A stretch of 64,000 bases of DNA from Siphonodentalium dalli (GCA_032622095.1 CP136068.1:51576443-51640442), one strand, 5' to 3'. Shown: positions 10,756 through 22,749, numbered from the stretch's first letter. Numbers and translations: made by a program. The notes: generated by a model not told the origin, from the sequence alone.

Positions 10756-12246
10756 TTAATCTGCCTGACGACCCTACTATAAATTCAACAAACCCAGCAA
10801 TATATTAGGCATGCTCAGAATCAGAGTGAAAGTGATAATGTCCCAATGTATCTATCGATTTTCGTCTCTTTTACTAATAATGTGAGATATAAAGTCAATT
10901 TCATAAATTGTCTGTTTTTCTAATAATTTGAGATAAAGTCAAATTTTAGAAATCGCGTTCCAATCATTGGATCCAACAACTGTGTATAGATCAAAGATCA
11001 TAAGTGTATGGGATTATTACATTGGGTTGAACTAACATGTAAATGCATGAAGAAATTAAATATGAGAATTCTAACTAGATTTACAATTCCTCTTCCGATT
11101 CGTATATTTTCAAATCGGCCCATTCTTTCCCGTTTCTAAATTTGTTATTCATGGACCTCAGTTGACAGGGCAGTTTCCACATTGTACTTGCTTCCTTCTA
11201 CACAAATGACAGCAACATGTATGCTCACAACCTACATATGTGTACTGCATCCCTAAAAATGTACATGAAAACTATTTGACAGTTGCGCCCCAAATCGAAG
11301 TGTAGCTATTAACAATTGAGCATGGTTCAGATGTTTTCTATGGAGTGGTACAGTCGATTTGCTTGAGATTTTTGGCGATGTGAGTAGCATACTGTATTCC
11401 TCCAGTTCCTTAATACTAACTTCTTTCACACCCCCAAACAAGTACATAATATACATGTACCTTTAAACATTGGACAAGATCAAAGCAATGAAAAATATTT
11501 TGAAAATAACATTTAGATCAACATTTGAACTTAAAGCCCACTTAATATTTGAATCACCAGATCACATTATATCCCATATGAGAGAGGAAGCTCCAAAATA
11601 ACTTTTGTGGGCCGAGAAGAATTTGTCTACTCTAGGGCATGGCAAAATATGCCATCTGTGGTAATTCCAAATAATTCCCGTATCGAGGTGGCTTTTTTTA
11701 ACATCAAAGAAGTCCAAATCTCATAAAATTTACTGCCACTAGCGGATATCCTGCGTGTTCTCAAATGTGAGTCACACACCATCAGATTCTTTTGAAGATT
11801 GCTCAATTTATCATGGCATAACTCCATAAAAAATCATTGGACTATGACAAAATTTAAACTTCTCAATGTGAACCACATATTAAATATAAAAATATTCCGT
11901 TGAACATTGCTCAAGTTACCATGCGAACAATCCGAAAACAGTGATTTCTAAGTTGAAAAAGGGTCATAACTCAGGCAAAAATAATCAGACTGTGACCAAA
12001 TATGAACTTGGCCTGCATCTTCTAAAATGTAAACTAGGTACCATATATCGAGGAAATTTGTTAAATTATTGTTCAAATTACCATGCGAACAAAAGAAGCA
12101 ATTTCTAAGTCAAATGAAAGTGTCAATGACACTGTAGCTCAACTTGGAAAGGGAATAATTTAATGTATTACTGTCAATGGAGCGATTAGGAATGTGGAAA
12201 GTTGAATGTCTAATACTAGTTTATCAACATGAATAGATATCTTCTA
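10756..12246. other. No gene; dispersed-repeat remnants
   Basis: 11900-12160 has the phrases AAAAGGGTCATAACTCAGGC, ATATGAACTTGGCCTGCATC and GTCAATGACACTGTAGCTCA. Similar phrases recur at 16240-16350, 33690-33880 and 62150-62220, so this is an old dispersed repeat. I see no recognisable coding region. Confidence 0.55.
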
Positions 12247-12999
12247 TCTATTATATATTTTGAAAGATCTGTGTGTGTATCTATCTGTCTGTCAGTAATC
12301 GATGGACTCAAATACGGCTGAGCCAATTTCGATGAAACTTGGTATGTGGGGGTATTTTCGGGTCAGGACTAACATAGGCCTATTAATTTGTCCGTGCGAG
12401 GTCAACTTTTCACGTGCCGAGGTCAAATCTGTTTTTACGCCGTTTTGCGCTAATATATTTCAGTTCGGTGCTTACAAATCGATTCGAAACAGCGCGAATA
12501 ATAACATGCCAGTCATAATAATGACACTATGAGAATCTTTCGTGTTTCCTCTTTCCAACGATATATAATATGTATGTATCCGTTTTAGTTATCTGCCTCA
12601 ATTATTAAGAAGAAGTGGTACGATCTTCTATCAGGGTAAAAACAATGCGTAACTTCTATGACGTCGTTAGAGGTCATAAAGTTAGATCACGTTAACTCTT
12701 AACCTGCCGATGCATTTGACTGTTTCAGACGTCTTGGCGATATCTCGGGCACCGATGGTAATTTATCTTTACGTTGAAACTTGATAATTAATGAGCGTGT
12801 GTATATGAGGCGCGTTTATATACTTGAGTGGAAATCAAATCGGGTTAAAAGGTCAAATCGGGTAAAACCGGATGGATTTCGACGGGTACTTTTGTTCGGG
12901 CAGTGTTTTGGACGGGTCAAATCGTGACCCCACTTGACATTGGCCTTCAAAATAGACAATTCAAGGTCAAAGCCCGGACGAAGTCGGGTCACCTTCTAG
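12247..12999 (+). mobile_element. Non-autonomous Helitron, unit 1 of a five-unit chain
   Basis: The 5' end TCTATTATATATTTTGAAAG is preceded by A. The 3' end has the hairpin CCCGGACGAAGTCGGG, then TCACCTT and terminal CTAG. Body phrases include TTTCGATGAAACTTGGTATG and TCAAGGTCAA. No Rep/Hel reading frame is present. The next element starts at the very next base. Confidence 0.87.
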
Positions 13000-13761
13000 T
13001 CTATTATATATTTTGGAAGATCTGTCTGTGTGTGGTCTGTGTGTGGTCTGTGTGTGTGTTCGCGATGAACTCGAAAACGGCCTATCCGATTTCGATGAAA
13101 CTTGGTATGTGGGGTATTTTCGGACGGGGGGTGGCATAGGCATATTGATTTTCAGATCCGAGGTCAACTTTTCACGTGCCGAGGTCAAATCTGTTTTTAC
13201 GCTGTGTTACGGGACTTTCATTTCAGTTCGGTGCTTACAAATCGATTCGAAACAGCGCGAATAATTAAATGCCAGTCATAATAATGACACTGAGAATCTT
13301 TCGTGTTTCCTCTTTCCAACGATATATAATGCGTATGTATCCGTTTTAGTTATCTGCCTCAATTATCAAGAAGAAGTGGTACTATCTTCCATCAGGATAA
13401 AAACAATGCGTAACTTCTATGACGTCGTTAGAGTTCATAACGTTAGATCACGTTAACGCTTAACCGGCCGATGCATTTGACTATTTCAGACGTCTTGGCG
13501 ATATCTCGGGCACCGATGGTAATTTATCTTTACGTTGAAACTTGATAATTAATGAGCGTGTGTATATGAGGCGCGTTTATATACTTGAGTGGAAATCAAA
13601 TCGGGTTAAAAGGTCAAATCGGGTAAAACCGGATGGATTTCGACGGGTACTTTTGTTCGGGCAGTGCTTTGGACGGGTCAAATCGTGACCCCCACTTGAC
13701 CTTGGCCTTCAAAATAGACAATTCAAGGTCAAACCCCGGACGAAGTCGGGTCACCTTCTAG
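13000..13761 (+). mobile_element. Non-autonomous Helitron, unit 2
   Basis: Starts TCTATTATATATTTTGGAAG immediately after the CTAG of unit 1 and ends with the same CCCGGACGAAGTCGGG hairpin and CTAG. It is highly similar to unit 1 along its length (for example GAATCTTTCGTGTTTCCTC and GTGTGTATATGAGGCGCG), so this looks like a direct duplication of one Helitron. Confidence 0.87.
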
Positions 13762-14363
13762 TCTCTTCTATATATTTTGAGAACTCCTTGTATTCGAGAG
13801 ATAGCCCACACCCTCCGGACCTCAATGATATGATCGTGAATGAGTATTGATATACCCCACTAAACTTTGACAAACACCAGTAATGGTGTGTAGATCATTT
13901 ACATATCTCTCCTATATATTTTGATACAATCTATCTAATTTACATATCTCTCTTATATATTTATGTTTGTGTGTGTGTTGTACTTCATACAAATCTACGA
14001 TTCTCGACCGATCGGGACGAAACTTGGTACGTGTGTGTAGTTTGACCAGGCGGTGGTCGTTGTCGTATTGGCGAGCCCGTGCGACGCCCGTGCAGCGCAT
14101 GCGCAGACGAGATCTCGGAAACGGGTTGAGCTATCGACTTGAAATTTGCTATGTGAATGTATCTTGCGCCGGGTACAAATTTTATCAGGTCGCCGAACCC
14201 GTGCGACGCCAGCTTCGCGCATGCGCAGACAAGATCTCGGAAACGGGTGGAGCTACCGGGTACAAATTTTTCTTATTGAAACGCGTGGAGCTAAAAATTA
14301 AAAAAAATATATAAAAAAATGTCATGTTTCGGACAAGCCGCCGGTGGCGGGCTAACCTGCTAG
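13762..14363 (+). mobile_element. Non-autonomous Helitron, unit 3 (different 3' family)
   Basis: Starts TCTCTTCTATATATTTTGAG after unit 2 and ends with a different hairpin (AGCCGCC, loop GGT, GGCGGGCT) followed by AACCTG and CTAG. Two more 5'-end-like sequences follow the first (A then TC at about 13906 and 13947), suggesting stacked insertions. The body carries the 122-bp unit, with about 1.5 copies. Confidence 0.83.
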
Positions 14364-15080
14364 TACTATATATTTTGAGAACTCCGTGTATTCGAGAGAT
14401 AGCCCACACCCTCCGGACCTCAATGATATGATCGTGAATGAGTATTGATATACCCCACTAAACTTTGACAAACACCAGTAATGGTGTGTAGATCATTTAC
14501 ATATCTCTCCTATATATTTTGATACAATCTATCTAATTTACATATCTCTCTTATATATTTATGTTTGTGTGTGTGGGTACTTCATACAAATCTACGATTC
14601 TCGACCGATCGGGACGAAACTTGGTATGTGTGTGTAGTTTGATCAGGCGGTGGTCGTTGTCGTATTGGCGAGCCCGTGCGACGTCCGTGCAGCGCATGCG
14701 CAGACGAGATCTCGGAAACGGGTGGAGCTATCGACTTGAAATTTGCTATGTGAATGTATCTTGCGCCGGGTACACATTTTATCGGGTCGCCGAGCCCGTG
14801 CGACGCCCGTGCAGCGCATGCGCAGACGAGATCTCGGAAACGGGTGGAGCTATCGACTTGAAATTTGCTATGTGAATGTATCTTGTGCCGGGTACAAATT
14901 TTATCGGGTCGCCGAGCCCGTGCGACGCCAGCTTCGCGCATGCGCAGACCAGATCTCGGAAACGGGTGGAGCTACCGGGTACAAATTTTTCTTATTGAAA
15001 CGCGTGGAGCTAAAAATAAAAATAAATTAAAAAAAATGTCATGTTTCGGACAAGCCGGCGGTGGCGGGCTAACCTGCTAG
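14364..15080 (+). mobile_element. Non-autonomous Helitron, unit 4 (copy of unit 3 with one more 122-bp repeat)
   Basis: Same sequence as unit 3, but with a slightly altered 5' end (TACTATATATTTTGAG) and about 120 bp longer, the size of one additional 122-bp unit. It ends AGCCGGCGGTGGCGGGCT, AACCTG, CTAG. Confidence 0.83.
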
Positions 15081-15806
15081 TCTATTATATATTTTGGAAG
15101 ATCTGTCTGTGTGTGTGTGTCTGTCTGTAATCGATGGACTCGAAAACGGCCGAGTCGATTTCGATGAAACTTGGTATGTGGGGGTATTTTCGGCCGGGGA
15201 GTGACATAGCCCTATTAATTTGCCCGTGCGACGTGACCTTGAAATCGGGTCATTTCATGGTCAAACGCCCGAATATCACGGGATTTCGATGAAACTTGGT
15301 ATGTGGGGGTACCTTTGGCCGGGGAGTCGCATAAACCTATTAATTTGCCCATGCGATGTGACCTTGACCTTGAAATCGGGTCATTTCAAGGTCAAACGCC
15401 CGAATATCACTGGATTTCGATGAAACTTGGTATTTGGGGGTACTTTCGTATGGGGAGTCTCATAAGCATATTCATTTGCCCGTGCGACGTGACCTTGAAA
15501 TCGGGTCAATTCAAGGTCAAATCGCCAATTTTGATTGGATTTCGACGAAATTTTATACATAGGGTTACTTTTGTCCACTGAGTGTTTTGGATGGGTCAAA
15601 TCGTGACCCCGACCTGACCTTGACCTTCAAAATGATCAATTCAAAGTCAAATCGGGTAAAACCGGATGGATTTCGACGGGCACGTTTGTCGGGTACTTTT
15701 GTCCGGGCAGTGTTTTGGACTGGTCAAATCGTGACCCCACTTGACCTTGACCTTCAAAATGGACAATTCAAGGTCAAAGCCCGGACGAAGTCGGGTCACC
15801 TTCTAG
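15081..15806 (+). mobile_element. Non-autonomous Helitron, unit 5
   Basis: Starts TCTATTATATATTTTGGAAG directly after unit 4 and ends with CCCGGACGAAGTCGGG, TCACCTT, CTAG, then host T in a TA run. The body has three or four diverged tandem units of roughly 125-135 bp. Each holds TTTCGATGAAACTTGGTAT and one or more TCAAGGTCA motifs or the reverse complement. Confidence 0.87.
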
Positions 15807-16804
15807 TATATATATATATAAGTAAAATATAAGATGGTTGCTGGCGGCTATGTTTTCCAATAAAATTCAAAAACATTTGATAGCTTTAGTCATGCAAAGA
15901 GTAAAATCCAAGATGGCTGATGGCGGCCATGTTTTTTGGCCAAATAACCCCAAAATTACTCATTCCCATCTACATGTCAATATTAACATACACAACAAAT
16001 TATGATGATCAGACAAACAGTACAACCAGTAGCCCGTGCTGATGGACTGAATTTTGAAATCCAAGATGGCCACTGGCATCCATGTTTTTTTCCGAATGAC
16101 CCCAAAATGAATCGTTCCGGTCTATATGTTGATGTCAACAGCTATGACAAATTTCATAATGATCCGACCAAAGGTACAACCTGTAGCCTGTATTGTTGAC
16201 GATAAAGCCATGGCAATAGCTCAAACTTTACAAAGTAAAGTTGAGCTAAAAAGGGACATAACTCAAGTCAAAAATCATCCAAAAATACCAAAATATGTGA
16301 CCAAATTCGAGGTTGGCCTGAATCTTCTCAAATGCGAACAACATACCAAATATCAAGAAATTCCATTGAATATTTCACAAGTTATTGTATGGAATAACAG
16401 GCATATATGTGGTAGATCATGTTAAATTTTCATTTGTCTCAGGCTCCTACCCTGAAGTCCTACATGTAAGGCTCAAATGAGCACTCACAGCGATGGATGG
16501 ACACGCTGATTATAAAAGTCCTCCAAGTTCTTTTAATAATTACTATGGAGGGAAAGAGTTATGGCCATAGCTTCGCAACTATTTGACCCAGTGACCCCAT
16601 TTGAACAAATCTGAATGTGAGTCACCTAAGGAACATCCACACCAAATATGAACCCATTCGGTTCTATGGATCTAAAGAAGATATTCAAAGAATTATTGAC
16701 GGACAGATGGATGGACGGATGGACATATGAGGCGTAATGATTATAGATCAGGTGAGCTGAAAAAGTAGTAAAATGATTAGATGAAAAAATAAATAACTGC
16801 ATGT
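15807..16804. repeat. Dispersed repeat with AAGATGG motifs; no gene
   Basis: AAGATGGYYGCTGGCGGC followed by CATGTTTT recurs (about 15831, 15910, 16063). Farther on are CATAACTCAAGTCAAAAATC and GATGGATGGACGGATGGAC. It belongs to the family seen at 62140-63120. No coding potential. Confidence 0.65.
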
Positions 16805-17222
16805 CCCGGCTGGAACCTCCAGGTTGCATTGGTACTGGCAGAGCCTGGCTAATAGCCCACACGATCATGCAGTCATTATTGACACATGTAAAGAATTACT
16901 GCACTGTACCAAATAATCGTCGTGCTTGCAATTATGTTGTCCAGAAATAGTCCAGTGCATTTATGAGAAAAAATGCATTCATGAAAATCCATAAATTGAT
17001 GATTTGACCAAATTTTCCCAATTTTTTTCCACGAAATTCACTAATTTCCCTTTTTCCGATTTTTGCTGATTTTTAGTAAATGTTGTTTATGGAGGATATA
17101 TGTACCAATTCCAGCAAAAAAAAATTCTGTTGCAATTAGTTCTGGGTAAAACCATAAATGCACTGGACTAAAAACCAGCTGGCATTATCACAGAGGGCAG
17201 TTAAGGGCTAAGAGGTACATAG
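16805..17222. repeat. Dispersed repeat, interrupted copy (pairs with 7610-7755)
   Basis: Carries the same blocks as 7610-7755 (GGCTGGAACCTCCAGGTTGC, GCAGAGCCTGGCTAATAGCC, GGGCTAAGAGGTACATA), split between GTTGTCCAGAA and CCAGCTGGCATTATCAC by the element at 16948-17170. Confidence 0.8.
16948..17170. mobile_element. 223-bp MITE with TAGTCCAGTGCATTTATG termini
   Basis: 18-bp perfect inverted ends TAGTCCAGTGCATTTATG and CATAAATGCACTGGACTA surround an AT-rich core. The uninterrupted relative at 7610-7755 reads straight through the insertion point, so this is a genuine insertion. The target duplication is uncertain because the flanks are A-rich. Confidence 0.8.
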
Positions 17223-18627
17223 ACCCATATCAAAGTCATCCAGCAGTATGTACTGTAAGTTGCGTTCTTAGCTTGAGAACAATATTACTCTGAATGGTAT
17301 CATATAGCATGTCATATAAAATTGGCCACAGACTGTATTTACACTCATGGAATTTCTCCTAGCTAATCAATTCAATATTTATTGCCAATATTGCGCCATC
17401 GAATCAAAAAATCATGCAATTTTGTGTTGGGCCACCCCTCTGCCACTATTTCTATATTTATACAGCTGTCAGTCCTATCATTTCTTAACGACCACTAATA
17501 AACTGCACTAATAATGCTCTCCAAAATCATACTATTGTTTTATATATAGAGATCTCACATGAGTTTCTAATTTATACAGAATTTATCAACTGAGTTCACT
17601 AAATTCGATTTGAGACGAGATTTACCGAGGCTCAAATAGAATTTGGTGGACGGGGTTGATAAATTACGTATAAAATAGAACGAGTTTGAGATACCTTTTA
17701 TCACATTGTCAAATAAACGCGAAGTATTCATCGAAAACAACAATCATAAACTTTAGCGATCGCAAGTCATTTAAATAAAGGCGTGACGTCATCGCACATG
17801 CTAATATTACACGCGTGTGTTACCAATAATTACGAAGCTGGTTTTGTGGGTTAATTATGTGATAAATAAACATAACTGTGTCAGGCATAATGGTTAAATA
17901 ACAGGCATCTCTGAATGAGTAATTAATGGCCAATGTCAGGGTGCTTATAATAATATGTCCTTGGGCTCAGTTCTGATTTAAATCATACTTGGACCGATAC
18001 ACTATACACAGCCTTCAGGATGAATTTGGCTATGTGTTATATTACCATCACTATAAATAGCTTCTACATGCTTAGATCATGCCATGAATCTCTACTCTGG
18101 CTAAAGCTTGTAGAGACTCCAAAATCCGAAAATGATTAACGCTGAACAAATGTTGTGATGGGGGCATGTCGGCATTGTGAATCGGATCTTTATTCATTGA
18201 TCTCGAAGGAGACTTTTTCAGCATGATAAATCATCAATGAGAATAAATGAGGATGACAAAATCGAATGAGACTTTTTTCATCATGACAAATCATGACAGT
18301 TGGTAGCCAAGATGTAGCGTACTGTTCTCTCTTTACCCGCCATATAAATCAATAAAATGTCTCATTGGTCTGCTGCTATGACTTCAAATAACGCTTATAC
18401 ATTCTTTCAATCCACAAAAGAAAAGAAACTGCACACCGTCTTGCATTCATTAAGTTCAGTATATGCTGATGTTGTAATGTCAAATGTGTCTCATTGTGCC
18501 CCGTGTATGGGGCATAATGCGACCGATTGAGTACGTCAACGGGGAGTAATGGTGTTCAGAAATTGGTGCTTCACAGGCAAGTGTGAGTATTAATATGTAT
18601 AGTGGAAATATTTATCTAACTTTTAGT
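17223..18627. other. No gene recognised
   Basis: Contains an imperfect inverted repeat around 17580-17670 (TTTATCAACTGAGTTCACTA mirrored near GGTTGATAAA). It also has a phrase like GATCATGCCATGAATCTCTA (about 18076) that recurs inverted or direct at about 35950, 39715, 40240 and 40530. No coding region recognised. Confidence 0.5.
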
Positions 18628-19428
18628 TTAAAGGAATTAGTTTGTCAAAAAAATATTTTTTTTATCGTCATACTAATTATATATGTCTAACAAACCCATT
18701 TCGCCAAGAAAATTAAAAATCGAGCAGATCACGGAATAAAACTGTTTGAATGTGTGCTGAATGAATTAAGAACTGAATTTACTAGAATGTTAGATTATAT
18801 AACGAATAATGATGGCTAAAATGCACTTTGAGGCGATAAAAGTTGTGTGAAATGAGATTAATTTATGCGGAAATGCAATGAGCGAGCGGAATTTCGTGCG
18901 AAACTAATTGAATTGTTTCTGAAAGAATACAATTTTGTCCATATGGCTTCTTCTTCGTTGTATGGTACCAATTTCGGAAGCTAGTTTACACACTACTGTC
19001 ATCCCGTTGTGCGCTGTACAGGAGTACAATTAAACACAACTGGATGTAATTAAAACGGGTGGTGGTTATTATAGTACATGTATCATGATGGCTTATATTC
19101 GTCACAATATAATGATCCTGTCTGTTTCTTCACACGAAACATTTTGTGCGGAGAAGTGCACGACTGTGAACCGCTTGCTAAAATCCTTCCAGTCAAGATC
19201 GATAAGTGCGTAAACAAAATATTTCACTCGAATACACAACAGACTGTCGAAACGACAATAATTATTAATTAGGCACGCAATTTGGCATAACAACATTTTT
19301 TTAAAGCCACATGGTGGTTAGCGATATTGACTTTCTAGAGAGGATTTTTTTAACTGTTAGCCTAGAAAAATCCAATGATTGCCTCTAATAAAGAGCGTTT
19401 CTATTTTCGTCGCGGTATAGACAATAAG
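18628..19428. repeat. Dispersed repeat, shorter copy (pairs with 4193-5264)
   Basis: Matches 4193-5264, but CGAGCAGAT runs directly into CACGGAATAAAAC where the other copy has about 220 additional bases. Confidence 0.75.
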
Positions 19429-19940
19429 TAAAAAAATCAAAAAATTAGATAATTGGTCTCTATCCATTGACAACACTTTTTAAAGATGAGATTTTTCAGC
19501 TTATTTCATCTAAATAGATATATGTAAAGATGTACTAATATGTATTGAGCTGAAAAAGGATATTTGGTTTAGACATTAAAGTCATGTTCAGACATTTAAT
19601 AGGAAAAATGGTCAATTTTTAGTCATTTTCTACTGATGTTCCTTTAACATTATGTATTTTTGTCTGCAGGGCATATTAATTTACATATTCCATAAAAAAC
19701 AAACATGTATTCCATAAACATACTTTTAGCCTTTAGTATGTCATATATTCATACTCATTGATTACTGAATTAGGCATCCAGTACATATTTGAACTGAGAA
19801 GAATTTCAAAGACTATGAAGGTAAGTAATATTAATAGTTTGCTGAAATGTTATTATATATTTTAATAAACACATTTGACCCACTTGGTTTTGCAAGTTCA
19901 TTCAAAAATATTTTTAATGTGAGTTTAGAAGAGTTATTCT
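19429..19940. other. No gene recognised; AT-rich
   Basis: I see no reading frame, inverted repeat or repeat family that I can support here. Confidence 0.5.
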
Positions 19941-20050
19941 GAGACAGACCAGTATGGCAGGCCAAATTCACATTTAATAATCAATTGCGCTTAAGCGTAA
20001 TTATTTGCGCTTAAGCGCAATTAATTGCGCTTAAGCGCAATTCATGGTTA
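19941..20050. repeat. Array of TTGCGCTTAAGCGCAA palindromes, copy 1
   Basis: Three to four copies of AATTGCGCTTAAGCGCAATT-like palindromes follow the edge GGCCAAATTCACATTTAATA. The edge is the reverse complement of the edge at about 30697-30722. Confidence 0.8.
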
Positions 20051-20329
20051 TATGTAACAAAACACCCCTGGTGAATAAATAGGTTTCTCCATAACTTAGC
20101 ATTAACTCCTATTGACATGTCACCTCTTGGTTTCATTGGTTTGATTGGGTAGGGAGCTAGCCCAACTTCTTTATCAAAATGGCTGACTCGCAATAGTATC
20201 ACCTTCTGTTTTAGTTGGAGCGATTCGTGATAGCATTATATTATCTTCGGTATATATTAGTTGGGGCTACTTGCAATAGCATTACTTTCTGTATTAGTCG
20301 GGGCGACATTGATTTTCTTCAATTTTCGA

Positions 20330-20557
20330 GTATACAGGCACACCATGAGGGAAGCAAGCCCTCGGTGACACCACATTCACACTATATGATCATGGAAATA
20401 CTATAGATTTGTGCAAGAGCTGCTGATTTAATAAGAAAAACTAGAGCTTCAGGACTGAGACACCAAAGCTCCAGTAATTACACACTATTTTTTGGACAGG
20501 GATGCTGATAATATGAATATAGGGTTTTTTCCCCCGGATTTAAGTCAATAAGTAAAC
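20330..20557. repeat. Dispersed element with GGGATGCTGATAATATG core
   Basis: The phrases GAGACACCAA, GGGATGCTGATAATATG, a T/C run, and GGGAAGCAAGCCCTC recur with variations at 30300-30390, 32290-32460 and 43720-43800, each beside or near a palindrome array. Function unknown. Confidence 0.6.
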
Positions 20558-20775
20558 CATACAGTAATGCTCTAATTAATCGACTCCTTAACCACAGCAG
20601 AATTATGGATAACTTTTCAGGTTTTAGTCGGAAATATGGCTTGTTGCCATTCATCGGAAAGCTCTCAAGAGCTTTTCAATGAATGGCAACAAGCCATATT
20701 TCCGACTAAATCCTGAAAAGTTACCCATAATTCTGCTGTGGTTAAGAAGTCGATTAAATAGAGCATTACTGTATG
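20558..20775. repeat. Long near-perfect hairpin, arms about 100 bp
   Basis: CATACAGTAATGCTCTAATT at the left is mirrored by AAATAGAGCATTACTGTATG at the right. The arms share CTTAACCACAGCAGAATTAT and GGAAATATGGCTTGTTGCC. A lone right arm of the same element is at 48134-48241. Confidence 0.9.
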
Positions 20776-20809
20776 AGGTAAGAAAGCCCTCATGCAGTAA
20801 CACCGCATG

Positions 20810-21302
20810 TGTCCGATAGTACAGAAGATATCAGTTGATATATAATTATGTTCCCAGTTATTGCTATAACGTATTGTACAGATCAACACAGCACATCGAG
20901 ATATAACTAATAGAATAGATACAATCATAATTATCAAGATCATATTCTAAATTGGATGTGACATGTACTACCATCTTATATGTTGGAAGTATCAGACCAC
21001 GATCGTTCCACCATACCGATGGCATGATACACGTCACATGGTAGGTGTATCATATACATCATACCTTATTAGGATGCATGATATGATACACCATACGTTG
21101 TAATAACTACTGGCGTCGAGAGATACGAAAAAAACACTCTCTCTCCATCAGCCATTCCGACTAGACCTCTTTTACCGATGCTCCTGCTGTGTTTATCACT
21201 ATGACTTATACACATATAAAGTTATCAAAAGCTACGGACAGTTATTGTTATCAATGTTCCCGACACGGCCAATTCAACATCTAAACCCTAGACACCGGGA
21301 CA
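20810..21302 (+). repeat. 5' LTR of Gypsy-1
   Basis: 493 bp, TG...CA ends. A TATAAAG (about 21217) may be the core promoter. Contains inverted phrases ATGATACAC/GTGTATCAT. It differs from the 3' LTR at about two places, including CAGATCAAC versus CAGATAAAC. Confidence 0.95.
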
Positions 21303-21303
21303 A

Positions 21304-21321
21304 TGGTGCTCGTGAGCTTGG
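21304..21321 (+). promoter_or_regulatory. Primer-binding site of Gypsy-1
   Basis: TGGTGCTCGTGAGCTTGG starts one base after the LTR. TGG pairs with a tRNA CCA end. I could not match it to a particular tRNA. Confidence 0.7.
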
Positions 21322-21555
21322 AACCAGAACTTGTGTTTTCGTTCATACGTGAGTACTTACTATACCAACCAGGACGTTTCTTTTCGTCTAATAATTTCAA
21401 ATTAAATATACACAATACCCGCACTATGTTCTAGAGCAATTCTGTAATGTCACAATTAGAATGTGCATGTGCCAACCCAACTCAAATTATTCATTTCTTA
21501 TATACCTGCACTTTTGCCTTTTCTATTCCCAATTACTTTAGTAATTAAAATCAAG

Positions 21556-22749
21556 ATGAATATGACACAAAGTCACCTTTCCTGTCCTTCCTTTTCGGAC
21601 GACGTTAATTATAGTAGCGCCCAAATTGATGGAGAGATAGAGCGAATGCGATCTATATTGCATGAAAATCACGAGGTACGAAACGCAAATGACAGCGTCG
21701 TACTAGATCGCATTTCCACACAATTGGATCATTTTAATAGTGCAATAGACCAACAGTTGGACGCCACACGCATTTCATCAGCAATTCAGATGGCAACTGG
21801 TGTGACAAATGTTATCACCCCTTTTTCGGGAGACCCTAAATCTTTTCTTGAATGGACCAACGAATTATATCGTTATGGCCAAGCAATTGCTGCGACTGAT
21901 CAAACATTAATTAAATTTGCTCTGCAGACCAGCAGAGGTTCAGTTTTCGAATTTTTAACTCAGTTCACACAAGAACGCATAAATGCCGATGGTGTGATCA
22001 GAAGTACATGGGCAGAAATCAAGCAGGAATTAAAAGTTCGATATAGCGAAGCAAAAGATAACAGAGATGCGCTCCTTATTTTTCAAGCAGCACAGCAAAC
22101 ACCTGACGAATCTGTACAAGTTTTTTCTGATAGATTACAATCATTAGCGATCGATGTGTATGGGCTAGTAAATATTCGACAAAAAGTCGCCCAATTATAT
22201 ATGTGTGAACAATTCATCACAGGATTAAAGAGTACATTATTGAGAGATAACCTTTTGCGAGAAGATCCACAGACCTTAAATCAAGCAACTGATCTCGCTT
22301 TAAGAGAATATACTATTCAACACCGATTACAGTCTTATTATAGCCAGAATAATAAGAATACTGATTGTAATTATCGATCATTTCGTGATATTAATTATTC
22401 TAGTAGGGAAGGCAATAAATTTCATGGACGGAACACTGGTAATAAATTTAATGCGCCCGCCACACCAGAAAGACGATGGCCAAGGTATTTACAGGGTAGA
22501 AATTCATTTAGCTCATGTTATTCGAATAATAATCAGCGCCCACGGATTGGATCATATTCTAAACAAAATAGATATGATAACACGCGAAGTTGGCCTAATG
22601 TTCAACATATACGACAATCACGAACTTATATGTTTAATCCACAGACCCAAGCATTTCAATTATTATGCCGATATTGTTGGCAATCTGGACATAATATCAC
22701 ATGGTGTCGAAGACGTTTGGATGCAATGAATAAACATTATTTAAACTAA
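21556..22749 (+). CDS. gag: Gag of Gypsy-1
   Basis: About 397 aa from the first in-frame ATG (AAG before ATG, acceptable context); the frame is open upstream but without an ATG. Gag builds the virus-like particle and packages the element RNA. A core segment includes ITPFSGDPKSFLEW (about residue 85), a pattern common in Gypsy capsids. The C-terminus has a CCHC zinc knuckle, C-RY-C-WQSG-H-NITW-C, after an Asn/Arg-rich stretch, consistent with RNA binding. The last codons contain a TTTAAAC slippery heptamer directly before the TAA, and pol is open in the -1 frame. No internal stop, so likely functional or recently so. Confidence 0.92.
   Translation: MNMTQSHLSCPSFSDDVNYSSAQIDGEIERMRSILHENHEVRNANDSVVLDRISTQLDHFNSAIDQQLDATRISSAIQMATGVTNVITPFSGDPKSFLEWTNELYRYGQAIAATDQTLIKFALQTSRGSVFEFLTQFTQERINADGVIRSTWAEIKQELKVRYSEAKDNRDALLIFQAAQQTPDESVQVFSDRLQSLAIDVYGLVNIRQKVAQLYMCEQFITGLKSTLLRDNLLREDPQTLNQATDLALREYTIQHRLQSYYSQNNKNTDCNYRSFRDINYSSREGNKFHGRNTGNKFNAPATPERRWPRYLQGRNSFSSCYSNNNQRPRIGSYSKQNRYDNTRSWPNVQHIRQSRTYMFNPQTQAFQLLCRYCWQSGHNITWCRRRLDAMNKHYLN

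Noticed and set aside
12302-13264. Frames with SMKLGMWGYF and DFDETWYVGYF peptides
   Set aside because: Translations of the Helitron GATGAAACTTGGTATGTGGG phrase; present in several frames and broken everywhere.
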